Below, one piece after another: positions 46,630 to 56,511 of a stretch of 64,000 bases of DNA. Position 1 is the first letter of the stretch; each line of letters begins with the position of its first letter. The stretch comes from Lepraria neglecta (lineage: Eukaryota; Ascomycota; Lecanoromycetes; Lecanorales; Stereocaulaceae), in assembly GCA_033220425.1 (NCBI GenBank), contig CM065653.1, positions 248,001-312,000 on the forward strand, read 5' to 3'. The position numbers and the translations under genes were made by a program. The notes under the pieces are model-generated. The model made no database searches, had not been told where the DNA came from, and saw only the letters and a list, made by a program, of their open reading frames with translations.

Positions 46630-47859
46630 ATGTCTTCATCTATATTACGTCCAACGCGCGCGTATGTCAAGGGAAACTATGCCGCCAACTTCGAGAGTGT
46701 AGTCTCTAAGATTAATGAAGTCGTACAACAAGCGCTCCCCCAATCACAAAAAGACTAATACGATAAGGTTTTCGTACTCTCAATGGACTGGTCCAATGAC
46801 AATATGTGCGTCGCACCACTCTCCTAGGAGCTCGAGTACGTTCTGACTAGCCTGTACGGCTTCCATGTGGAACATTACACCATCGATGCGAATCCAGCTT
46901 CTGGGAACCTTGAATTTGAATTTGATAAGCGTGTTAGCACGTGCATGAGCAATAGAGCAGGCCCCAGAACCCTTCTCATGTACGTCTATAGCGGCCATGG
47001 AGTTGGAGGCCCAGGTGTCTTTGACACTTTTTGGTTGTGAGTGACATTCGCATACATCAGGGAATTCAAGATCAATAAAGCTAACAGACTACAGGGGCGA
47101 TGACAGACCGAGTGTGAATGCACCACGGATAGACTGGCAGGTCCTCCGCAATATGGCCGACGCAGCTCCAGGGGATACTCTTTACATTCTTGACTGCCGT
47201 GGTGCTGCATCAGCAGCATTGCGCGCGAATGGAAACGAAAATATGTGCGCATCTGCAATAGACTCGGTAGCATCCTCTATCCTCAGCGAATCATTCACTC
47301 GCCGCTTCATTGACCTCCTGAAGAGATACCAACATACTCCCATGTCGGTTGCAGCTTTGCACAGCGAAATGTGGTTTGAAGCTGGAGAGCCTTCAACATA
47401 CCTCGAGACGAATCCTGTGCATTTTGGGGCTAGCAGTACAGGCCACTCGATTTTCCTCCAACCCTTGAAGAAAGAGCCGAAAGACCTCCAAAAGCTCAAG
47501 CAGGAGTCCGCCGCCAGTGTGGGAAAAGTGCTTGTCACTCTACCCGACGAGCCAGCTTTTGAAAAGTGGTTACTCACTATGATTCCTCCCAATCTACGCG
47601 ACATTAGAGTTCAAGCGGTCTTCGATTCGGACTCCATGCTGATCTTAGTAACGATCCCGATCGTAGCTTGGGACATGCTGAAGGAGGATGGCACCATTTG
47701 CTTACTGTGGCGTTGTGAAGTCGGATAACCTCTTGCTGGCTTTTGCTGCTGCTACTAGCCAGGCTCAAGAGCGAGGTCTTCCAGAGAGGGTTAGGCCTAG
47801 GGGCAAGGAGAACCAGCCCTTTGGGGGCAGTTCAAGCGGAGCCAAGAATGTGAAATAGA
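46630..47859 (+). pseudogene. Caspase-like gene with lost catalytic Cys and disrupted frame
   Basis: Exon 1 (46630-47037) reads MSSSILRPTRAYVKGNYAAN, FVLSMDWSNDNM and, with the His motif kept, LLMYVYSGHGVGG. It contains TAA after LPQSQKD and TAG after VAPLS, both changes of C to T from Gln codons. The intron (donor GTGAGT at 47038, acceptor CTACAG) joins in phase to GDDRPSVNAPRIDW. The second catalytic block reads LYILDCRGAASAA: in related proteins it is D-C-C-H-A, so the nucleophile position is Arg. SSILSESFTRRFIDLLKRYQ and GHSIFLQPLKKEP complete the caspase-like fold. A C-terminal domain follows (KWLLTMIPPNLRDIRVQAVF). Near 47690 the frame shifts, and the other frame ends VVKSDNLLLAFAAATSQAQE then a stop at 47859. 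Confidence 0.72.
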
Positions 47860-47924
47860 CGGTCTTGCTGACATTGACGGAGGGAACTGAAGTGGAGCGA
47901 TTTTTCTTTGTATATAATAATATG

Positions 47925-48024
47925 CCTGTTGGCAGTCTAATCTCAAGCGCTGAATTGGCGGAGCTGCAGAAAAATTGCGGATGGAGAAAGTCGGAATTAG
48001 AGTTACAGCTCAGGCTTCGCTGAC
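47925..48024 (+). pseudogene. Displaced 2EXR-family C-terminal fragment
   Basis: The sequence encodes MPVGSLISSAELAELQKNCG and then WRKSELELQLRLR to a stop. Over about 38 bases it matches the end of the 2EXR fragment at 24061-24100 with only about four differences by eye. It lies immediately behind the caspase-like relic, 21 kb from the main cluster. Confidence 0.6.
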
Positions 48025-49890
48025 TTCTGCTCGCAACCGTTTTCAGGCGAGGTGAGGTTTCGGCTGAGTCAAGTCCTCTCGATTCCGGCGGAAAGCCAAG
48101 AAAGAGGCTTGTTTTCGATCCAAATAGTTAGACGAAGAAGGAATGGGTTTTGCCTTGCCAAACCTTTCATCAACAAGCTGGCCTTGGCAGGCTTCTCTTA
48201 CCGTGCGTCTAGATTTTTGCTTGAGCCCATCACACGTTCTTTGAATCTTGGACGGCTCCACCTTTTGTTCGTCCTGAAAGCACAATGTCTTGCAAGAATT
48301 TCCTCAGACGGCCGCATGAAAAATTATTCTGTGCTCTATTTTTTGCACACTTCATATTTCCGAACAGACCACCCGGCTACGATGGCCCACAGTAAGGCTA
48401 GTATTCTGCGGGAAGACTATTGATCATCTACATCAAGGTTCGACAATATTTTATAGCCTTCCAAGGGATCAATGCTATTGAACACACTCTAACCCAGACA
48501 AGCTTGAGCAACAGCTGCCGTTACCTAAAATTGATGTATATACGGCTGACTTGAAGATCTAGGGCCATCCTACAAACGCCTTGCAGGGATGATTAGACTG
48601 AGATAGACGAGAAGGACAGGCATCGAGGCCCTTCAGATATCATTCCGACATAATGTATATCGAGTACACGCCCTTTTCTTGCCAAACTTCGAGTACTTGT
48701 ATGTGAACCTCTGTATCCGCCAGTCCATAGAGAAAACTTGGCTATGGTCTGCAAAAATCTTCCAAGATGGCGGCAGCACCAATCATACCCTAACCACTCT
48801 GCTCAGTCTCACTACTACAGCACCAAGCTCGGCCTGCACGAAAAGTCGCTGCCAAGATCTCCTCTGTCTTTCAGCCTACGCCCCAGCGGAAGCGTACTGC
48901 TCAGTGCACTATCCAATCCCAGCCGCAACACTTATGATTACCACCCAATTGGAAGCGCTCCCCAAACGGCACTGGGAGCAGAGAAACCACCACCATGAGA
49001 CCACGACTACGCCTACACGCGGCCGCGGCCATTCCTCAAAGCGCTCTGAAAGGTGGAAAGACTGCCAAGCTAAAGGGCATTCATTCCTGTGTCACTGCAT
49101 CGAGACTACGAGCACCGATACTGTCACTGTCGTTTACCTCCGTCAGCACCGATTGTGCTTCCTCCAACAGAGACGATCGTTCTTCCTCCATCAGAGACGG
49201 GCATCGTGCCGCCGCCCACAGACCCTGAAAATGGTACGCTAACCCCTTAGGAAATGCATGCCTACACCTGCGGCAGTTATGGTTATCTAGAAGTTGTGGA
49301 GATCTCTGATGCCTAGAACATGATGTAGATGTGGGGTTGACGAGCTGCCAGAAGGCTTGCCTGAGACGCCGACTTTTGTGACTATAAGTGTATATATGAT
49401 GTTGTTGCAGGAGAATCCCTGAGATTGTCTGGTGGATGATAAGCCGTATCAGCATCGGAAGGTTGTACATACAGCCCGCCGAGGGGCCTCTCTATAATTG
49501 TAATAACCATTCTGCTTACTGAGGCGAGTCTAAATAACACGAACTGAAGAAGGATTATTGTTCTCAGGGGTTGCAAGATGTCTAAACATCATCAACTAAA
49601 AGTGTCGCTAGTGTTCTCTCCAGCTTCTCGCCGTCTGAACTCTCAGTCTTTTCCGCAAAAGATAATGTCATTTCTGCTCCATTCGATATGCTAACGCTAT
49701 GCTACAGCGAACATAAGCGCCAATCCTCAATAGCGTCTTCGCACCCAGTGATCTACAGACCACTCAAACACGATCCTGAATCTCCTCCGTCGCAGTCTGC
49801 TTATACCCCGTCTTCTCTCCATTATATGGCGGCCTATTCCTCAACATCAGCTATACCCTAAAACACACACACAACAACCTGGCACCTTAC
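48025..49890. other. Gap without supported genes
   Basis: Overlapping frames at 48679-49242 (plus) and 49081-49470 (minus) are of low-complexity, Thr/Arg/His-rich type and show no known domain. I do not call them genes. One or more old gene fragments are possible. Confidence 0.35.
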
Positions 49891-50613
49891 CTACCGAGCG
49901 AAATTCTTCGCCGCCACAATACCCGCCGCCCCAACTGCATACGCCCCCAGCAAATTCCTCCAACCCCCACTCTGCCCAGCCGCAAGAGCCAAAAGATCAT
50001 AAACCATGCACCCCCCGAAAACCCAATCGCTAGCCGCACTAGCCAACCCGAAGCCCAGCGCAGTCACAACCTTCACGGTCATCGTAGCCGGCACGTCCTT
50101 GAAATACGCCACGCTGCCGTTGTGCAGGAGGTCAAGAACCCCAATCCCTGCAAAAGTTCTCGACACAATATTTGTAAGCACAGAAGTTGTCGACCTTGTA
50201 TTCATAGGCCTCAGCTTAGCAAAGACGTAATAAAGCTGCGTCAAACTATTAACGACGACAAAAACATTCGACACCTTCAACATGCTTGCGTTCCAGAAGA
50301 TCATCCAGGTCCCAATACACAGATTACCCACAGCGTAATATGGCACGAAATCCACCATCTCGTCGAGTTCGGCACGCTCGGTGGGTTTTTTGGGGTCGAG
50401 CTTGTAGAGGCGGTAGAGCCATGCGAGTTGGAAGAGCTGTTGGGGGAAGAAGAAGCCGGCTATGAAGAAGGGTTGGGGGGACCAGAAGGAGAGGTTGGCA
50501 TCGTGGACGTCTTTCATGTTGGGGGTGGAGAGCATGCCGTATTGTTGGGCGGCGAAGTCGAGGAGGAAGGAGGTGGGGGCGAGCCATTTTGCTGTGGAGT
50601 AGGAGATGCCCAT
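49891..50613 (-). CDS. Conserved fungal multi-pass membrane protein, function unknown
   Basis: The product is 240 residues in one exon from ATG 50613 (MGISYSTAKWLAPTSFLLDF). Hydrophobic segments include FFIAGFFFPQQLFQLAWLYR, YYAVGNLCIGTWMIFWNASM, VSNVFVVVNSLTQLYYVFAK and VVTALGFGLASAASDWVFGG, so five to seven membrane passes are likely. The motif FWSPQPFFIAGFFFPQQLFQ resembles a family of uncharacterised ascomycete membrane proteins. An acceptor-like ATATAG just upstream (at about 50632), followed in frame by NPIANI, could mean a short upstream exon, but I found no good ATG for it. Codon use and hydrophobicity are those of a real gene. No role can be assigned. Confidence 0.75.
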   Translation of the reverse strand: MGISYSTAKWLAPTSFLLDFAAQQYGMLSTPNMKDVHDANLSFWSPQPFFIAGFFFPQQLFQLAWLYRLYKLDPKKPTERAELDEMVDFVPYYAVGNLCIGTWMIFWNASMLKVSNVFVVVNSLTQLYYVFAKLRPMNTRSTTSVLTNIVSRTFAGIGVLDLLHNGSVAYFKDVPATMTVKVVTALGFGLASAASDWVFGGCMVYDLLALAAGQSGGWRNLLGAYAVGAAGIVAAKNFAR

Positions 50614-50979
50614 GATGTTGGCGATGGGGTTCTATATGTTAGCTACGGAGGATGGGACATGGTGGAGAGGTTGTAAGCTGTGTAAACATTATAAGAGCTG
50701 GAGCAGTGTAATGTCGTCACCATCGTTCCTTTGATCGGGGTTCGGGGTTTCTTTTCTCCGTTGTTCGTATTCGTAATTCCTCAAGCCGGGCCAGACAATC
50801 CTGAATGGCAAATTCTCCGTCTCTAATTGCCACCCCGATGTGACAGCGAAATCATCGTATTCGGTGAAAGCCTTGAAAGTTCCTTCGCGGCCCATCTCGC
50901 GGCATCGTAAGTTCGTCACATGTCTTAGCCTCATATTCGTCCCATATTGATCTAATGAATATCTTTTCCTTCCCTTAAA

Positions 50980-53900
50980 TTAGGCATACGCGAACCTTGA
51001 CCCACCACACTCCTTACAACGATCTCTATTCGAAAAAACGAACCCAGACCCCTGACAAGGTCTGCATCTCTCCCCTCGCCCTTTCCTCTCTCTCGTACTC
51101 GACGTTGATCGACGCCCAACACCTTTGCAGTCACTGCATGTCAAACCAGTTCCCTGGCGCCCTCCTCGCCCATTACAAGCCGAACAGACTCTTCTCTCGT
51201 AGCGGGTCGGATGACGTATGACGTTAGCACCGGAGGCTGATGTATCGGAATGGGCTCGTTCGCGTTGTGGACGGTTTGGTACGCTGAGGAGGCGCTGGGG
51301 TGCGTCTGAGCCCGTCTGGTGCGCAGGTCGGCGAGGGGGTTTTGCTGGGTTTCTTGGACTCTGAAAAGTACAATCTAGCTTTGTTCATCTAGTTGGAGTG
51401 TTTCCTTGAAGGACACTTACCTGATTCCTCGCGGAGGAGGAGCTAGTCCCTACTAATGTTACGTCGTCGTCAGAGGAGTTAGAAGTGCTTGACAACTCCT
51501 CGACCACGGCATCACCGTCATGGCTCGACTCGAGATTCTTTGTGCTGGGTGGCTGAGGGTTGAGCATTGTTGTCACTGCACCCCTGAAGTAGTCAATAAG
51601 GCCAGATACGGTTTTCAGATTATCACCAATTTGGTCCACGACGTTCTCTGGAGCACCGGCATCCAAGGCTGCCTTGAGTACTTGAACCCCTTTCCTACCC
51701 TGCCACGTCCCCTGTGATCCTTTAAGTAATAACGCCTGGCTGATGACGGCCCTGAGTACCGCGCCCGAAGTCAATGATAGTCCCTGGCCCCTGGAGGAGT
51801 TCTTGTTGCGTCTTTGGAGACTGCTGCGGTATCGGTTGTATGCTGGAAGTCCGACATGTAGCTTTCGAACGTCATACTCGACCAAAAGATCCATGATTCT
51901 TTGATTGCCTCGTTCAGCTGCCAAGTCCAGCAACTCCGTGTAGCCCGTGCTCAGCCAAGCGCCCTTCTCTAGTAGCAGGTATACGATCTCTTCGTCAGAG
52001 TGGCTTATTGCCTGATATAAAGCGCTGACATAGCGGCCACATTCTGCAAGTACTTCTGCTTGACGCCGGAGCAGGAGACCTACGATTTCCTCATGGCCAC
52101 ACACCACAGCCGCCAGAAGAGCCGTATGATACTGTCCGCCCTTTGCATTGACGTCGGCTCCCTCTTCAACAAGAAAGCGCACCATCTTCTCATTGCCAAC
52201 TACTACTGCCGTCTGCAGCGCAGTCCCGTAGAGTCGACAAGCTCCGTTAATATCATCGCCACTATCAAGTAATGCCTTCACCTCTGCGAAGTCTCCCTCC
52301 GACACGGCATGACCTATCGCGTCTCCAGGTAGTGTATAAGTCATCTTCATAGTCTTTGCAAGCTCGCGTTCTTCCTCGCGCCATGTAACGTCATCTTTTT
52401 CGGCTTCGGAACAGGACTTGAAACATGGTCGCCTGATAAAGTCGTTGATATCCCACGGCCCCTCCAGTCCGAAATTATGAGCCCAGACGTAGGTGATTGC
52501 CTCTAGGCTTCTGGGCCTGCCATCTCCCAATTCAATGTCCACGGTTACTTTGTGCCGCCTGAAGTGTTCCTTTGGGGGTTCTTCTTCTTCTGTGTCGGAT
52601 CTATCAGATCCTCTCCTTTTGCCTTTCTTTCTGGTGGCAACAGATTTCTGAAAAGAGGAGGATTGGCAGCTTTTCAGGGGAAATATTTCATCGCAGGTTT
52701 TGAGCACTTCCTCTGTGAGACCAAAGACTAAGAAACCCTGAACGTGGCCGGGAAACATCCTCTTTATGGATAACTTTTCAAGACTTAGGGGGATTGTCGG
52801 ATCTTCTAGAGCCAACGCGTTGCGCGTCAGGCGAGAATCCTGGATCGCAGCACACCTGAGTCCTCGTGGCTTCCAGCGATCGAAACCCTTCAGCACCGCC
52901 GGGGTCATAACCTCGGCCACGCGTGTCAACGAGGTATTTGCTCGAGCCCAGTCTCGTGGATCCGGGACCAGACGTCTTTGGTACCGCGAGGAGTAAATGC
53001 CTCTAATTGATTTACTCGCTTGAGCCTTCAAGATACTCGGAAACATGAAGCTGCCATACACAAACACCGGTGGGGTCAAAGGTGAGAAACTGGAGCGCGG
53101 CACCATAGCATCAATCTCGGCATTCGTGAATCGATTCATGCCTGCAAGAACGTAGGATGGGACTCTGCTGGATTCAGGTAGCATTCTTTTGCCCTTCTCT
53201 TTCCCTTCTTTGCCGATCGAAGGGAGCGACAAGGGTTCAGGCACGATGTAATCAGCATTTTGGCTTTCATCTTCTTCTGGAGCTGGTACCTCTGTGGGTT
53301 CTGGGCGTCTGTCATTGGGAAGCAAGCTAAATCTACCATTCTCGACCACGTTGAATCTAACACGCTTTCCGGTGGCAGTCTCCGTCTTTCTCTCTCCGCC
53401 GTAGTCATTATTGGGACTCAATGGTGGAGAAGTACTCAGGCCAGGTCCTTGGGATCGAATTCCAGGTCTCTGATCTCGCCTCGCTTGTTCGGTTCCGGAG
53501 TGGGTAGCTGGGGCTCCGAGTCTCTGATTCTGCTCTACTGCAGGCATCCTTGATCTGGTGGAATTAGGCTTCTCGGAACCCAGGCTGTCATAGCCACGCA
53601 GGGTTTCCGAAGCCGCGCCATTGAATTGCCCATCATTCTCTCTATCTTTCTGTCGGAGCAAAACCGCGGCCATCATAGCAGCCGAAACGTTGCCTAGTCC
53701 ATTACTTCTTGCAGAGCTAGTAGACTGATCATCATCAAGTAAGCAGCTCCACGAAAAGTCATGCGTCTGATGAGCAGATCTGTAATGCTTGTGTAGTGCT
53801 TCCTTCGTGTCGAGAGGCCGTCGGTGTAAATTTGACGGACATACCGGCCATTGGCAATACAAAATCAAAGGGTTGGCACTTTTTTAAATCAGCTCGGTAG

Positions 53901-55778
53901 ACTTCCACCTAGCTGAGAATACGAACTTTTTTTTCAGTTCGAGAAAGCTAAGACCTGACTCATGAGCTTCGGGCATTGCCGTAAAAGTTTCTGAAAGAGT
54001 CGACCGATCTTCATTATTTGGTACTCGGGCCTTGAGGCCTTTCTTGACATTGTGTGCGTCGTCGATCGTCGATCGGGCTTCAGGGTTGTCAGGCGGTGGC
54101 AAAAAATCTCTAGTGGTTGCTTCGCTCGCGGAACTGTCTTCTGATTGATCTAGAGTAATCGGTTGTCTTGTACTGTCCCCCATTGTTATAGTCTTACAAG
54201 AGGGTGGGAAGTAAGAGAGCTGCTCGGATGGGTCGTCGATATTCCCCTCTGTATAGGATGGAGGGAAGTCATCGTAGCTTGACTGAATAGTCATGTCATC
54301 ATTCCCACAACACATACCGTAGAAAGCATGCTTAGTCTCGAAATTCAAGATGCAGTTGACAACCTGTTGTGCTGTCGGTCGCTCTTTTGCCAGTCTGTGC
54401 ATCATCCAAGGTATCAGTTCTTTCAAAGGCTCGGTATCGTCCCGACTCTCAGATTCGTTCTTGAGTTTCTCGATCCACAGACTGGTCGCTTCTTGATTCG
54501 CCCAGAAGTATTCGCTCTGCGTACCATTGACGCCAAAGAAAGTCTTCATCTCCCTGACCGTTCGACTATTCAGCACAGTGGTCATCTCCAAGAAGCAGCA
54601 GCCTAACGACCAAATGTCCGCTGACGTCCGACGCTCCTAGAATATCTTTGTGAGCTGCCAAGCAGGTGGGGCAATGAGGGCGAGACAATCTAAACATGAT
54701 TACTAACCTCATGATCAGCCACCTCGGGTGGGCAATATCTTGGTGTGTAAGCAAGGACTGTACCGGTAGTCGTACTCCGGTCACCGTCGCTCCAATGCAT
54801 GGAAGTTCCAAAATCAGTAAGGAAGACATCTGTGCCTCTGACGAGAACGTTGGCAGGTTTGACGTCCTTGTGCCTGATTTGATTCTCATGGAGATAGAGT
54901 ACAGCACTCGCCAAACAGCCATAGAACCTCCGAATACAGAGCTGTCGCTGTCGGAGATCCATCTCTCGATTCAGGTAGGTGGCAAGGTTCATGTCTGCAA
55001 CAGGGTGCATGATGAGACCCACCCATTTCGGATCTGTATATGACCCAATGAGCCGGACTAAATGCCTATGTTGTAGTAGTTTCAGCGTTTCGAGTTCTTT
55101 CACGAAGTTGGCAATGTTGACTTTGTCACGCTTGAATGATCGTCCTCTTGGTATACGTTTCCGTGCATAGTCCTTAAGGCTGAGTCTACTCCAGACGTGA
55201 TCGACTTGACCAAAGCTGCCATCACCGAGCTCCTTGAGACTTTGGAAGTAGTCATCTGCACTTTGGGGACAGTACAGGTGGTTGCCTCCCTTTTCGAGGT
55301 CTGCAGCATGTGTTCTGAGAACTAGGTTTTGCAGATCCAGGAACCTTCGTCGGGCCCTGTCACCTTTCACGGCATTTGGTAGGTTTTCTTCTGTATAAGG
55401 AAGAGAAAAGTCGGACAGACGGTCAGCAATGAACGCATCGATAGCATCTATAGACTCTGTCATTCGAAGTAGCGTGAATGTCCTTGGACGCAGGCTCCAT
55501 TCGCTCTTGCCATGAAGCTTGAGGAGCTCTTGAATACGGATAAAATCCGCATCTCTGAACGGATCTCTTGGTGGTGGTCCTTCCTTGCCGGTTGAGGGTG
55601 GAATTATTCGGTTCAGTGCCCTGTTAAAGTCACTCGGAGAGATGAACCCGGACGTCAAGTCATTAATTCTATTGCCGATAGCTGTAGCAGCATTCGTCGT
55701 CGCGGTCCTAATCACCTCGGTCGCAAATTGGCGAACTTTTTCTCCACACTGATGACTATCTCTTCTTTGTAAACTCAT
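50980..55778 (-). CDS. Giant kinase / C2H2 / GGCT-like / ankyrin / CxxCxGxG-zinc-cluster protein
   Basis: The proposed exons are 55778-54708, 54636-53927, 53878-51421 and 51360-50980, joining in phase to 1539 residues. The kinase (about 190-480) has LGDGSFGQV, ARKRIPRG, IRHKDVKPANVLV, TDFGTS, YCPPEV and ADIWSLGCCFLEM, so it is probably active. A C2H2 finger (about 600-635) reads YCQWPVCPSN..HKHYRSAH. A GGCT/AIG2-like domain (about 860-1075) begins PVFVYGSFMFPSIL, has HVQGFLVFGLTEE and ends LEGPWDINDFIRR. Ankyrins (about 1110-1285) include YGTALQTAVVVGNEKMVRFL. The last exon encodes four CxxCxGxG-type motifs: CSACNGRGG, CSDCKGVGR, CRPCQGSGF, CKECGGS. The third junction is the weak point: a TAA at 53884 is in frame with both flanking domains, and a 48-nt intron (53926-53879, GTTCGT..AAG) would remove it. 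Otherwise two genes, or a nonsense mutation, exist here. It diverges from the HeLo-pseudokinase gene. Confidence 0.8.
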
Positions 55779-56511
55779 GGCAGCGGTTTCGCCGCGCTCA
55801 CAGTCGTTCCTCTAAGTATATATTGCTGCAAAAAATTTTGGTGAGTACTTCTGTGAGCGGATTCATGTGCTCTTAACGGGTAGTCCTCCAGCGACACGTT
55901 ATTCGACAATTTACTAGTGTGGCTCCACGCAAAGCGAAGGGAGGGTATCATCGGGGCCCAAGGAGCGACGGGTGGAGGAAGGATTGTAGTAGAATGTTAG
56001 TAGTTTTTCTGGATGAAGGGAGATGCGTAGCCCTATGTCGACAATGTGCTTTGTAACGAGAGCCCTGATGCGGCTGAAGATTGCGCGTTAGTAATACTCG
56101 TTACAGCCCCTTCAGCCCCAGCTCCTCCTTTCTAGGTCCATGCACAGCCTTAAATGGCGTACGTTCATTAGTGATGAAATCGTTAGTCTCAGGATCTTTG
56201 ACCCGGAAGATTCGCGTACCCAACGTCATTTCACATCTTCGTCTTGCTGGCGGCGTCTCTTGGCTGTCAAGTTAGTGGCAGTCTTCATCGGCTCCAAAAG
56301 CGATGAGGCGCAGAATTGCCCCGCTTCAGACGAAAGACCCTTGCAGCGCACCTTTGTCTTGGCAATTCAAATCTCTGTTCGATCGGTCAAATTTGCGTGA
56401 TCATGCCATATGATATCAAGATCATCCCAATAAATCTGTTCATGAAGAGCCGCCCTTAATCTACGTTGGATTCCAAAAAGTAGGTTGATGCCATTCATAC
56501 AATAGACTAGT
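55779..56511. promoter_or_regulatory. 733-bp divergent intergenic region between kinase-ankyrin and HeLo-pseudokinase genes
   Basis: The two genes are transcribed away from each other. A TATATA sequence lies at about 55817-55822, some 40 bp upstream of the kinase start codon. Small frames in 56081-56400 are not protein-like. Coordinate control of the pair is inferred. Confidence 0.45.

Noticed and set aside
48679-49242. 187-codon plus frame rich in Thr, His and Arg
   Set aside because: It overlaps a second open frame and a minus frame of similar length. The sequence is low complexity without a domain, so none was called.
50122-50676. 184-codon plus frame rich in Gly and Glu
   Set aside because: It is antisense to the membrane protein at 49.9-50.6 kb. 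The biased composition reflects the complementary hydrophobic codons.
53879-53926. Programmed frameshift at the A-run (TTTAAAAAAG) next to the TAA
   Set aside because: The domains on both sides are already in the same frame, so a one-base shift would break rather than restore the protein.
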